From: Cordilura impudica
Taxonomy: Eukaryota > Arthropoda > Insecta > Diptera > Scathophagidae
Assembly (NCBI GenBank): GCA_963682025.1
Contig: OY821518.1
Coordinates: 228,182,236 to 228,246,235, forward strand
Direction of reading: 5' to 3'
DNA: 64,000 nucleotides
The position numbers and the translations under genes are program-made. Below are positions 47,339 to 59,177 of this stretch, one piece after another (position 1 is the first letter of the stretch; the number at the start of each line of letters is the position of its first letter). The notes beneath the pieces were generated by a model that saw nothing but the letters and a program-made list of their open reading frames with translations, did not search any database and was not told the DNA's origin.

Positions 47339-47966
47339 ATAAAGAGAACAAATTATTTTATTTAAAATGTTTGGGACATTTGGTTTTTTGCGTTTGGCAT
47401 CCCTAATTTGAATATTTATTATTATAAATTTATTCTCTATGTTTTCCAAATATGGCAATATTTTAATAAAAAAATTGAGAGAGTTTTTTTTTGGTTATTA
47501 TTTTGTTACTTCATCCGACCTATACATCCGACCGACATGTATGACCGCAATGAAAAAATATTTCGACAGTTAAAAGAAACTATACAGCCATCTCCAATTA
47601 GCACGATTTAATGCATATATCCACCCTACACAACCATTACCTTTCAATGGAGGTTAGGGCGAGCTATTTAATTAGCAAAAACTAAATTAAACGAGAAGTT
47701 ATGTCATATAACCGGAAACGCATGCATATAGGTATATAACCTAAATGCATGCCGATCAGCAACCACGATGACCAAAAAGCAAACACGGAAATAAATCTGA
47801 AATAATAGAAAAGACGAAAACCAACCCAAAGAATTTGCTGAAATAATTTGATATTAATTTTAACAAATTGTTTACTTTTTCATTTACATTTATTATCAAG
47901 GCTCAAACCGTGGTGGAGGGTATCAAAGATTCGGCACAGCCGAATTTAACACTCTTACTTGTTATA

Positions 47967-48811
47967 CAATTGAAAGACTTTAAACGTTTATTGAAATATC
48001 TTTTATTTTTTTAAATATTTTAATAATATACAGCTACAAGTATATAACATTTTATTTTTAATTTCGGTTTAATTGCAAATTTGTTTTTTTTTTCTTTATT
48101 TTTACTCGTACTTTGTGTAACGCCAAACATTAATTTTCACAAAAAAGGAAAAACTTAAAATAGAATTGCATAAATTTTACATATAATTTCACTACTTGGA
48201 CTAAATGCTAAATCTTTAAATACTACTGAATAAATATAATATTTTTAATATTAAATAAATACAAATTAGTTTCTACTTTGTTATTGTTGTTTATTTGATA
48301 AACAAAAAAAAAAAATAGAAATAATAATAACAATTAAAATAAAACAAAGAGCAATATTCGTTGATAGCCTTTGTGCTGCTATAAATAAAAAGAGCTTTAA
48401 AGAATAAATGCTTATGATTTTGATTTCGTTTCCATAAAGTTATTTTATTTCTTAAAAAAAATTTTCAACTAATTTACGATATTTTGTCAAATTTACAGTT
48501 GCTTAATTGTTCTCATATTGTTCATATTTATTTTTTTAATGTCACATCTTCGTTGGAAATATTTTTGTCATGACAAGCGAAAAATTTCATATTTTTTGCT
48601 TATTATATAAATGAATTTACAGTGAGACCCTGCCTAATGCAATTGTAAAAACCGAGTCAAAAGTTTCAGCATGCCGTCGTACTTTGGGTTCGACATAATT
48701 AAATTTGATATGGAGTAAAAGTAGATAAAATTTTGCATCACTAGTCGTCGAAATCAATCAACTAACTTGTTTACTTGTTTTAGCAATGAGCGAAAAGTGG
48801 AAAAATTTAAT
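47967..48811. other. Unassigned AT-rich sequence
   Basis: No gene, repeat or terminus recognised. Confidence 0.4.
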
Positions 48812-49213
48812 GCCGTTTTCTTTTCTGACAAAAAATGTCGCATTTTATTTGCACTTTTTTCACAAAGTGAATTTTTCGATATATTCTTCTTTAAGAGCAA
48901 CCTTATTATATACATCAATTGAAAGGTCTCAAAGTGCTGTGTTCATAAAATGCTAAAAATTTTGATTATTATCCTCTTTAAAGTCATAGGGTGATAATAT
49001 TCAAAAAAGGGGAACAATGGGAAAATATTCTCGCACTATGACCTGAAAGAAGTCCATGGCTGCATTTTTTTGCGATTTACGAGGGCTCGACTGTGAGACC
49101 TTTCGATTGATGTATTAGACAAGGTTGCTCTTACATAAGAATATATCGAAAAATTCACTTTTCGAAAAAACTGCAAATAAAATGCGACATTTTTTGTCAG
49201 AAAAGAAAACGAC
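48812..49213. mobile_element. Foldback MITE, family A copy 2
   Basis: Arms GCCGTTTTCTTTTCTGACAA and AAAATGTCGCATTTTATTTG are inverted at the right end. The centre again has GTCATAGGGTGATAATATT against AATATTCTCGCACTATGAC. Same family as 32756-33156, more diverged in the middle than at the ends. Confidence 0.8.
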
Positions 49214-49312
49214 AAATTCTTTACGATTCAAGTAATAATTTCTTCTATTTAGACTTTCAAAAGTAAAACTTTTATGATGGAACCTGCAACTTCAGGTATT
49301 TTAGTATATGGG

Positions 49313-49990
49313 TAAAGTGACCATATTTTTTTTACCTGAAAACGGGACATCGATTAAAATTAAAATTTTAGGTGACGATTTCAAATATGTGTGGAACTCT
49401 TGGCAGGATTTTTTAATATAAACTTTAATAATTAACATAGTCTTAAGCACTGATACCCTTAATTGAGTTTTATTGTTCATCAAAGAAAATACACGTTCAA
49501 CCGGCGCATTTGTACCAGGCAAACTTAAAATTTATTCAACTATAATTTGCATGGTTTATGTAATTGCTTTTGAAATGTTTAAATACTTCCACCCAACGAT
49601 TTTCCGTAGAAATATTTTTTTGATTCCATTCCTCAATTTTCTGCGATGTTACGTATTTAGATACGAGTGAATATCATCGAATAGTTCCGATTCTTTATTG
49701 CAATCGATATGTTCTTTTTCGATCAATACATCTAGAACTTTTTGAACATCTTCCCACTGTGCTACTTCTGTTAAATTTACCCATTAAGTTTTTCTAAATC
49801 TTTGTTATAAACAGTCCATTGCTCTAAATACTTTCGACTAGTTTTATAAAATTCTTTTGCCTTAATTTTCACGAAATTCTCGTCAATATCGGTGAAACCA
49901 TCTTCTCTTAATTTTTCAAGTAAACCGCGGACTAAATATGGAATAAAGTGAGTTGTCTCTTTCTGAAACAAATTCTCTTTAAACTTGATA
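49313..49990 (-). pseudogene. hAT transposase C-terminal part
   Basis: The minus strand reads FQKETTHFIPYLVRGLLEKL, IKAKEFYKTSRKYLEQW (conserved insertion/helical part). After breaks comes PGTNAPVERVFSLMNNK, the diagnostic hAT C-terminal dimerisation block (P-G-T-N-A-x-V-E-R-x-F-S-L-M), and ESCQEFH-like SCQEFHTYL. Stops near 49663 and 49777 show it is dead. The N-terminal BED finger and first catalytic Asp were not found, perhaps lost with the insertions. Confidence 0.85.
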
Positions 49991-50202
49991 ATTTCACTTG
50001 CTGCTTCAATTTTTTTTTTTTTTTTGGCAATTTATACATTACAAGTTTCTACAGCAGCTGAAGAACCCAAGGGAGGCGGACATACAGAAAAAAGGTGTGA
50101 CATTTATAAAAATTATATTAAAATTGTACAAAAGCTTTGTGGTAATTATACGACTACATAAAATAAACGATAAATTTTGTTTCACCCCGCCAATATAAAT
50201 TT

Positions 50203-51004
50203 TTATACCCTATACCACTATGTGGTTTGGGTATAATGACTTTGTGCTGCTGTTTGTAACAACCAAAAATATTTGACCTAGACCCATCTTTAATTATACC
50301 GATCGAATCAGAATCACTTTCTGAGTTGATTTAACAATGTCCGTCCGTCCGTCCGTCCGTCCGTCCGTCCGTCCGTCCGTCTGTGTGTCCATGTAAAGCT
50401 TGTAATCAAACTGCAGGTCGCAAATATGAATATATTTTGACGAAATTTGGTATATAAGCTTTTATCGGCCATGGGATGAACGCTATTGAAATTGGTGAGA
50501 ATCGGTCCATGTTCAGACCTAGCCCCCATACAAATTACCCATATGAAATCGACATAAATTGCCATAAGATCCAAATTATCATATATATGTTACTCAAATT
50601 GGGTTTGCATGCGTTCATTACATCCACTAATGAGTAGTCCAAAAATAATCCCTTTGACCCCATATAGAGCTGCTTCCCGATCTTCACTTAAATCTATTAA
50701 AAAACAAAAATATTGCACTGATTCTTCTCAAATTTTGTTTGTATATATTTTTGCAAAACACAAGAGACTTTACCAAACATGATCAGGATCGGTCCATTTT
50801 TGGACATAGTCCCTTTATAGATATAGCATCCGATATGAACTTTTTCATATCTGCAGCCAAAAAAATTAATAAAAATCCCACTCAAATTTGGGTTTTTGCT
50901 TATTTTCAATGTCCAGTTAGTTGGGCCTAAGAGATAGGGTTTCTAAACGCATGGTATAGGGTATCGTATAGTCGGTCTAGACCGACTATAATTTTCTTAC
51001 TTGT
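50203..51004 (+). mobile_element. Helentron/DINE-1-like element, complete
   Basis: Reference copy for this family: TTATACCCTATACCACTATG start, a (GTCC)n run at 50340-50380, GAACGCTATTGAAATTGGTG, CATCCGATATGAACTTTTTC, TAGTCGGTCTAGACCGACTA, and end TTCTTACTTGT. 802 bp, no coding capacity. It lies inside the hAT element. Confidence 0.85.
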
Positions 51005-51296
51005 TTTTAATACTTTTTAGTGTCTAAGCAAATCTGAGTCAATACGATACAATTGTTAAAAAAAGCGGAAAAATTTTGGTACCGTGAGGATCGAAAAAGC
51101 ACAATTTGTTTGTCTGGTTGGTACAATAACAGAAAACATATTTTCCATCCCTGGGTAGGTTACTTTTTGTTCTGTACTGCACTTTGGCCTCTTCTATATT
51201 TAAACTCTTTGATTAAGTACAAAAACATCATTATAAAAAAAATAAAAACATTTACTCTATTTTTGTTTCTTGTGTTTCGTAATATATTTATTCGTA

Positions 51297-51480
51297 CTAG
51301 CAGATTCCAGCGCTCGCAATTCGAGCGCAATTTCTATGCAGCTTTGTTTTTCAACTTAGCCAATTCACAAAGCAACACCTTGGTTTATTATTACTGTGAA
51401 TGAAGATAACAAACTCATTAACAAACACACTAACAAATTTAATAAAATACATAGCATATGCATAATTTTAAGTATGTGTT
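51297..51480 (-). mobile_element. Helitron 3' end
   Basis: Minus strand: hairpin GCGCTCGAATTGCGAGCGC (51310-51328), nine bases, CTAG (51300-51297), then T. The 5' end was not located. The text 51355-51470 resembles 42870-42960 (CACTAACAAATTTAATAAAA), so both may be copies of one family. Confidence 0.5.
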
Positions 51481-51763
51481 AGTTGCAACGTTTAATACAA
51501 TTTACTCAAAATAAAGGCAACAATTAAAAAAATCTGTAAATCTGCAAAACGGCTAAAAAGAACCACCTTTCAAATAATATACCTTTGGTCAAAATCGGGA
51601 TAAAACGGTAGAACAAAACATCGGTCACAAGAAATCGCCTAGCATATTAATATTCTGCATAATCTGCAACAAAGAAAGAAGAGAAGATAATTTTTGTATT
51701 GCTTCATTTCAGGTTAACCAAGCAAATTTATAGAACTGCAAGTTCTATTTTTTTTGCAATTTT

Positions 51764-54700
51764 TTGATTGGCGCCCGTAGAGCAAACGAGGTTGCAAAAA
51801 TCAAAATTTTCGTGTGCGCCGACGAAGTTTTGAATAAACCCATGTTATAGCAAACTTTTCAACGATTTCAAATATGCTACTCTTAATAATATCACGTTTT
51901 TAGTTTAGAAGATATAACCGTTCAAAGTTGACCGACTTTCGGTTTTCAAAAAAAACACACAATTTTTAGTCAATTTGTTGCGATTTCAGGTGTAATATCA
52001 CGAAAAATAGGTAACCAATCGCCTTATTTTTTGTTTGTATTGATTAATGTATTTATTAAATGTATAATGATAAAAAAAAAATTAACTGTTTGCTTTGTGT
52101 TTCTCCTGGTAAATCACTATTTAAAAACTATCCGTTTTTTCACTATTTTTCTACTTTGACGGAAAATAAAAAAATCCATAATTTTCTATATTTGCCATAT
52201 TTGCAAAACATGTTCTTTGATTATTTCTTTACATAATTCAAAAGGTTTTATCTGCCCGTACGAGCCCGTTTGGCTTCTAGAGGTAAAAAAGGTTAAAAAG
52301 ACATGGTTGCAGAAATTGTATGGCGCGCATCCCTTACATGTTTTGACTGACAGTAGTTTGATCTAATAGTTTGAAAATTGCATTTTAAGTCGGTTGTCTA
52401 CCTGTGAGCCTCTGCCAAAGTCTACTCCCAATATTCTGTTACAGACACAGGATGCACAAAAAACTACTCATTGAAATTCGCAGGTACGCACCTCACTTAA
52501 AAATTACTTTGGAGTACAAATGGTCAAGAACAATATTGACTTATGGACCCTCCAGGTAGGCACAAATCTTATTTAGACACGAGCATAATATCAAAATTGC
52601 ATAATTCAGCCTAAATCCATATGTATGCAGGGAACAGGTAAATTTTTAGGCATGGTAGCATAAGCCTATATATTGCAAAATAAGCATAATGCCTGGATTA
52701 GTCTACGACTGAAAGTTGGCGCAACAAGTACTGAAACCATGGCGTTAAACAATTTAAAATTATTTGAACTGTTTAGAAGGTCAACCACACCAAAGTTTTT
52801 CACGGAAGCTGCTTTAGAAGAACTTGATAGCTTATACGGAAATATTGAGAGAAGCGAAATTATAAAAAATAATTTTTATCTGATATATGCAAATATTAAG
52901 GCAAAATGGGTGAAATCTAATCGAACCATTCAGAACTTCAACTCCAAATACGAGGACTGGCTTAATGAAGACACCATCCTGGATATATTTATTGGCAGTA
53001 GATAAACCCACCACATCAACCAGAGGAGCAAAAGGAAGGCCAAAAAAAGTATTGAGGAGTTTTCAATTTTCACAAGAAAGAGGAAACTTGCCGATGTCAC
53101 CAATGACTTGACCACGAAGCATTTATCGGACGCGCTGTCTATTAAATATATAAAAGAAAGTGAAAGAGTTAGGTCGCAGATTACAAAATCTGTTGCTGAT
53201 GCAACCCCACTGCGACTAAAAAGGATTAAGAAAAGCATTCCCACGCCCACAAACGCACACATTAAAAAGTATGGTTCCGAAGAAGCCTTGGCCTTGTTTA
53301 TGGACTTATAACTTTCCAAAGAAAAATATGAGATACTACGGGCAGCCTTGATGCGACACGGGGCTGACGTTTTACCAGGATACAAGCATATTACGCAAGC
53401 CAAAATAAATTCACGACCACTGCATACGGAGTTTACGGAAGTCTCTGTGAAAGCCAATCTGCAGGATCTCATGGGCCATACAGCAAAACGGTTGTTGGAG
53501 AGTCTTCCTGAAAATGAGGTGAAAATTTTTCCTGAGAAACTGACATTGATCAGCAAATGGGGCTGCGATGGATCATCCGGACAAAGCGTTTATAAGCAAA
53601 GGATATCTTACGATGACGCTACAATATCGGACGGAAATATTTTTATGGCATCTGTTGTTCCTTTGCGGCTAAAATCTGATGTTTCCCTACACTGGAAAAA
53701 TCCACGTCCGTCATCAGTGCATTATTGCCGACCAATAATGTTTCAGTTTGCAAGGGAATCGGCAGAACTCGTAAGGACCACGGTGAAGGACATTGAAGAA
53801 CAAATAAGCAAGATTAAGCCTACAAAGCTGCAAATTGGAGAAGGAAAATATATTGAATGCAATTACGAGTTCCACCTGACCATGGTTGACGGAAAAGTCG
53901 TAAACGAACTGACAGGAACAACCTCTACATTGTCATGCCCGATTTGCAAAAAGAGTCAGAAGAACTTTGGTAATTTAAACGATTCTACAAACGAGGAGAA
54001 TTACGAATATGGAATGTCACCATTGCACGCAAAGATAAGGTGTATGGAGGTCTTGCTAAAACTGGCGTATACCCTACCACAAGAGGAGGAAAACTTCGAT
54101 GAAAATACATCAATAAAGGATAAGGAAAAGATCACAAAGAAGCAAATACAGGATGCTTTTTTTAAACAAGTTGGACTAAAAGTAGACTGTCCCAAGCACG
54201 GATACGGTAACTTAAACGATGGAAACACTTCTAGGAGATTTTTTGAAAATGATGAGGCAGTAACTAGAATAACTGGAATTGACAATCAAATCGTGAAAAG
54301 ATTGGGAACGATCTTGAATGTTTTAAACTGCAAAGAAAATGTCAATTCTGCAAAATATGGAGAATATTCATCGAAAACTGCATCTCTTTTAGCAGAAATG
54401 TATCCACATAAGAAGTTAACCCTGACCGTCCATAAAATATTGGCGCATGGCAAAGATATAATTGAGTACCAGTCTTTGCCAATTGGAGAGCTTTCTGAAG
54501 AAGCACGGTAGTCTCTTAACAAATTTTATAAAAAATATAGATTGCAGAACACATTCAAAGCATCAAGGGTAAGGCAAAATGAGGACCTCTTCAACATGTT
54601 GGCAGCATCTTCCGATCCACTTATTTCTTCCCTGCGGCATGTGAAGTCACGAATAGAGTTAGAAAATAATTATAGTTTAGAAATGATTAGTCTTTTAGAT

Positions 54701-55034
54701 ATACCTTCTCTTACGAATTGTGATGAATATTTTACAGAAAATTTAAAAAATAAATTTAAAAAAGAAGTAATTTTTTTTTTAATTTGTTGGGTAATAATTT
54801 AAAACATAAAACCCTAAAGAAAAAAAGTTAAAACAATCTAAAAATGTAAAAATAATTTTTTTAGTTACCTTAAAATTGATTTTTCTACAAATTTTAACTT
54901 TGATAACCCATAAGTAGGCCCCTACAAAGGGGCTGAACAGTTATCTATCATATGCTGTTTAAACTGTTCAATTATGTTATTCGGTTCAAAAGATATGATT
55001 TTTGCAACGCAAAAACTCAAATGGCGCCACTGTG
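51764..55034 (+). mobile_element. Transib element A (left end degraded)
   Basis: The right terminus is CACTGTG (55028-55034), the inverse of CACAGTG, followed by CGACG, the type of GC-rich 5-bp target known for Transib. Inside it, on the minus strand, are GGCGCCATTT and GTTGCAAAAATCA. The same two blocks occur inverted at about 51767-51800 (GGCGCC...GTTGCAAAAATCA) with a lost heptamer, so the left end is placed there tentatively. It contains the transposase gene 52739-54802. Confidence 0.65.
52739..54802 (+). pseudogene. Transib transposase A (RAG1-related), full frame with three in-frame stops
   Basis: Starts ACCATGG at 52739 and stays in one frame for about 688 codons with no indel. It is broken only by TAA at 53003 and 53309 and TAG at 54509. 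The RAG1/Transib core is clear: ISKWGCDGSSGQ (catalytic Asp, about residue 277), SSVHYCRPIMF, LTMVDGKVVNEL (second Asp, about 384), CPIC (zinc ligands, 400/403), NLNDGNTSRRFFEND, TVHKILAHGKDIIE (His 565/570) and GELSEEAR (Glu about 587). In RAG1 the matching residues, from memory, are D600, D708, E962 and C727/C730/H937/H942. Length fits Transib (650-700 aa). The N-terminal KWVKSNRTIQNFNSKYEDWL matches copy B. It cannot make a full protein unless stops are read through. Confidence 0.88.
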
Positions 55035-56366
55035 CGACGTACAAGTAAAACGCAACGTATTCTTATTTTGAGAGGGGGTTAAATTTTTTATTTTTTGCTT
55101 TTAAAGAACAGTAATTTAAGTTTATGTACCATGAATTGATTCAACCAAATTTATAAGAAATTCAGTTAAATCGTTTTAAATATTTTTTAGATGAAATTAT
55201 TTTTCAGCTGACTTGTGATGTATCTTAACATACATATATTAAAAAAAAACTATCTTTGACGAATTTGAAGATTTGTTCTTACATTTTTGAATATACCAAC
55301 TATCTCTTTTTTCGAATTGCTGAAAACGGGACATTTTTGCGTCCCCGAGTTGTTGTCGGGGACAACGGGACAAAGTAGCTGAAAACGTGACGGTCCCGTT
55401 CAAAACGGGATGTATGGTCACGTTATATATGGGTCAATTTCAATCAAAACGTACACGAATATTTTTTTGTTTTGTTTTAAAATTTTCTTTAATTAAAGAA
55501 TACGACTTCGCTTTTAGGCTCTGTAAAAAATCATTATAATTAGATTTTTTCATAAGTTTTTTTTAAGGAATAACAGAATTTCTATCTTGAACGTCACGAA
55601 GAAAAATACATGAAAAATTATTTTAAATATAAGGATATTTAAAAAAAAAAAACCTTTCTGCGATGTCGAAGAAGTTGTGTTTATAATTATTTAGATAAAG
55701 TTTTTCAAAAATTGTCATTTGAATAATAAAAAAAAAGTTAAGGTTTCTTTTAAGTTTTCATATTTTTCTAAAAGTAATCAGTTACTTTTAAAGTTTTACG
55801 TTAAAAATTTTGAATATTTCACCTCTAGATCCTGTAATTATTTGGTGAATATCTCTTGTGCCATGAACAGTTTTTAGATTTTTGGGCAATATTTTTTCAT
55901 ATTGAAAATTTGTTTTGCAGATACGTAAAATAATTCTATATTAATTTTGCCTAAAAGCGAGTGGTACAATTTTTCTGCATCTGCTATATCTTCTCCGTGA
56001 GACACAAGAGCGTCTGTTGTTCGTTTAATGGCAGCACCCACAGCACACTTTCGAGTTTTCAAAAAGTTACCATGTCACGCATTTTAAATTTTTTTTCAAA
56101 AATTCGATAACAAAAAAATAAAAAATTAATCTTTTACATAATCCAATATGGGATCTAAGTGAGCCCAAATAGCAGCAGGCCCATGGTTTAAGCTCTCAGA
56201 AATTGAGAAATGAATAAAGCTGATGAGTAAAGCTGATTCACAATTTATTTCACTAGCCGTGCAGTACATCTTTCAGAAACAGCTTTTTGTTGAAATAGTT
56301 TCAAAACCTTTGAATCAATGTTGGCGTGTTCTATGCAAGCACAGGTATTTCTATACGAAACCGAAG

Positions 56367-59177
56367 CACAGTGGCCGAAATACCCAATCTAGCGGCGCTT
56401 TGTTAATAACTTCAAAAACATAAAAAATTATGAATGATTTTTTTTTTTTTTTAATTTATATATATTTAAATATAAAATTTTAAAATTTGTTTGTTTTTTT
56501 TAAGTATATGGGTAATTCCATACATAAATTTTTACCCATATGTAAAATATAAAAAAATTTAAAATTTCATTACACAAGTAAATTAAAAAAAAAGGTTTCT
56601 GCTTCGTATTTTTTTACAGTTTACAAGAAAATAAATAAAAAAAAAAACTATTCAGAGTCGGAGCTTTCAAAATTAAGGCTGTCAGGTAGGTCATTTATAT
56701 TTAAAAGAAGCTGCTTGACCTCATCATCTATTTTGATGTGTTTTTTTTGGCGTATTTCGAGTTGCTTTTAGATTTCGATGTAATAAAAGGACCTGACGAA
56801 ACCAATAGAGCGTGAATTAAGTCTTCCATTGTATGCAATCTCGAGTGTTTTCGCGTTTGGTTCAGCCTATAACTGCGAAAATCTTTATTTCTTGCCTCAA
56901 GTGCCTCTTCTGACATCATTCCTACTGGTAGTGAAACTTTTTCAATAATATCTGCTCCATGTATTAAAATTTTATGTACAGATGGAGGCATATAAAACCA
57001 AGGGTATTCGGAAACAAATATTTTTGCTGTTTCCCAGGCATATAAGCGAAAAGCCTCTACATTAACTGCATAACCACATGCCATTGTGCGCAATATTAAA
57101 CTAAACCTTTTTATCAGTTCCACTTGTACGCCAGTTACTATAGAGGCCAAGGTTGGCTGTTCGAAAAATATTCTGGCTGTATTTCCTGTGTTTGTATTCC
57201 CCGAACCTGTTGTTGGAATGTCCACCAATATACCCATTTGTTCTCTTAGCTCTAGTTGAATTTTTCTTTTGGTTTGTTGAGCAATTTCTTTATTTTCTCC
57301 ACGAATTTGCCAATTTTTTATCGGTATTCTGTAGGCGATATGAATTACACACTCGAAGCACCGTATCCAAGCATGAAGTGTCGACAATCCATATTCGTAT
57401 AAGTGGTTTTGTGGCTGCCTCAGTTAAACTAAATTTAGATTGTTCATCAATTTTGGTGTCGCCCCACATATTCCACAAGCCAGAGATGATGACTCCGCTA
57501 TGGTATTAAACACTTTTCCATCGATCATGGTCAAATGAAATTCGTGTGTTACTTCAAAAAAACTCAATTTTGTCGGCAGAATTTGTGCAATTTCTCTATT
57601 TACATGTTCTATCTCAGCTCTAACTAAATCCGCTGACTCTTTTTCAAATATTATTTTAATGGGTCTGCAGAACCGAGTTGAAGAAGGCCGATTATTTTGC
57701 TATAGTATTGCAGGTCCTTTTTTAATTTGTAATGGAACAATACATACAGCAAATAAATGCTCATCAATTGTTCCAGTATCAGAAACACTGAAACGTTGAC
57801 GGTAATTAGAGTGCCCACTGCTACCGTCACAGCCCCATTTAAATATTGCTTTTATGCAATCGTTATTATTGCCTACAGTCATGAGATCCTCAAAAGCTTT
57901 TGAAAAGCCTTGTATTATACGTGCAACTGTATGGTCTACGAGACTTTGCAAACAAACTTCAGTTGAACGTTCAGTTACGTGTATGCCACTGGGGTAACAC
58001 TATGTTTTAGTTTTAGCCAAAATATCGTAGCTTGGATAAATATTGCAGTTTCGTTCTTTGGCGCCATATTGCATCAGTTTGTATGACCTTTTTGAGAATC
58101 CACCATCAGTATAAAGAGCTAAAGCTACCTCAGGTGAATACGGAATAGGGGTTTTTGGTTCAGAGTTTACAGATTTAAGCATTTTTGGAGCTATTTCAGA
58201 TTCGGAGCATAACTTTGAAACAACCTGTGAAGCGCTTCTTTTTCCAGCCTTGTAAAGGCTCACGCTTGGTTCGGTGTTTCATTGGCGATTGAAGCAATTT
58301 TTTTTTTTTTTTTGAGTCTTGCTTGTGCACTTCGAAAAAAGTTTCTCTTTACGTTGGGCAACGGCTGGCTTAGGGAAAATAATGTCTTCATCCAACCACA
58401 TTTTATTTCGCTTTTCGAACACTGCCAAAATTCTTTGACTCTCTTTCCACTTTTGTACAAGTTTGCTAATAAAATTTCTTAATTGTTTTTGAATTTGTTG
58501 GTATTGTTCTTCGCTATATTTCGAGCGATCAATGATATTGGAAAATACATGATTTTCAACCATTAAAAATTTTTTTGTTGCCACTGGTTCACTATGCCAT
58601 ATTACAAAAAGGGTTTGTTTAGATTCTACCATTGTATCTTAAAATCGAAAAAAATCAAAACTTAGCAAAAAGTAGCAGCCTATTTTTGAACTTGACATAC
58701 ATTACAACCCATTTAAACAAACTATTGAAACAGTTAATCGAATCCGGTCGAATCCACCCTACTTTTATTCCACACAAAATTGGATTTCATATCTAAAAAC
58801 ACTTTCACAATGGACATTTTCTTTTACCACTGTTAAGCACTAAAACATACAATCACAGATCATAAACTATTTTTTTTATTTAATACATACCTTTTAATTA
58901 AAATGAAATCGCAAATATTATTAAAAAATTAAATATTTAATTTTTTGCTGTCAACAAAATTGCACTTGAAAAAATCTCAAAAATAGTTATTGACTTGTTG
59001 AAACATGTGTTAAGTTTGAATGCTCACAGCTGTACGAACATAAGGAACAAAACAAAAAGGAAAACTGAAAAAAGTCCGTTAGGGTTTAAATTAAAAAAAA
59101 AGAAAAAAAAAATTTGCAGAATTCTGAATTTTAAAATTTCGCTAAGCGCCGCTAGATTAGGTATTTCGACCACTGTG
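56367..59177 (-). mobile_element. Transib element B, complete with TSD
   Basis: TSD CGAAG at 56362-56366 and 59178-59182. Both termini are CACAGTGGNCGAAATACC, then AATCTAGCGGCGCTT (about 33 bp, two mismatches). The first seven bases, CACAGTG, equal the consensus heptamer of V(D)J recombination signals. The 5-bp TSD and heptamer are diagnostic of Transib. 2811 bp, one transposase gene, inserted in the coding sequence of an older transposon between KRK and PSVSY. Confidence 0.95.
56728..58632 (-). pseudogene. Transib transposase B (RAG1-related), full frame with four in-frame stops
   Basis: ATG at 58632, stop at 56728, 635 codons in one frame with no indel. It is interrupted by TGA (58279), TAG (58000), TAG (57700) and TAA (57424). 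N-terminus: LVQKWKESQRILAVFEKRNK, MWLDEDIIFP. Core: IFKWGCDGSSGHSNYRQRFS (first Asp), SSTRFCRPIKIIFEKES, LTMIDGKVFN (second Asp), ACGICGATPK (zinc CxxC), TTGSGNTNTGNTARIFFEQ, MPPSVHKILIHGADIIE (zinc His pair), VGMMSEEALEARNKDFRSYR (Glu), KHSRLHTMEDLIHALL. The stop at 57700 replaces what is normally Trp in the W-Q-N-x-x-P-S-S motif. The C-terminus is Lys/Ser-rich (SKSKSNSKYAKKNTSK). Clearly diverged from copy A, so a separate Transib lineage. Confidence 0.9.

Larger units (their letters stand above)
42962..47966 (+). repeat. Right arm of the large inverted repeat (Helentron-like element with two insertions)
   Basis: 42962-43821, 45692-46381 and 47339-47730 together match the left arm (1-1845) in inverted orientation. 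It starts TTATACCCTCCACTCCAGTG with GTCCGTCTGTCCG near 43100. It ends with GGAGGGTATCAAAG and CAGCCGAATTTAAC...CTTACTTGTT (47920-47966). The interruptions at 43822-45691 and 46382-47338 are absent from the left arm and so are later insertions. Small ORFs such as 45528-45812 and 47408-47611 lie in the element or insertions and have no family signature. Confidence 0.8.
49313..55425 (-). mobile_element. hAT element with exact 8-bp TSD, carrying nested elements
   Basis: TSD TATATGGG at 49305-49312 and 55426-55433. Termini: TAAAGTGACCATA on the left and, on the minus strand, TAACGTGACCATA on the right; CCTGAAAACGGGACA and CCCGTTTTGAACGGGAC follow inside. The minus-strand hAT transposase end lies at the left. 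A Helentron (50203-51004), a Helitron end (51297) and a Transib (to 55034) are inserted. Without them the remaining hAT sequence is about 2 kb. Confidence 0.85.

Noticed and set aside
50314..50574. 86-aa minus-strand ORF with THRRTDGRTDGRTDGRT
   Set aside because: Generated by the (GTCC)n run of the Helentron element; not a protein gene.
51053..51403. 116-aa plus-strand ORF with hydrophobic segments
   Set aside because: Runs from the Helentron flank through a Helitron 3' end; no domain or homologous pattern.
52930..53556. 208-aa minus-strand ORF
   Set aside because: Antisense to the Transib A transposase, whose domain content is convincing.
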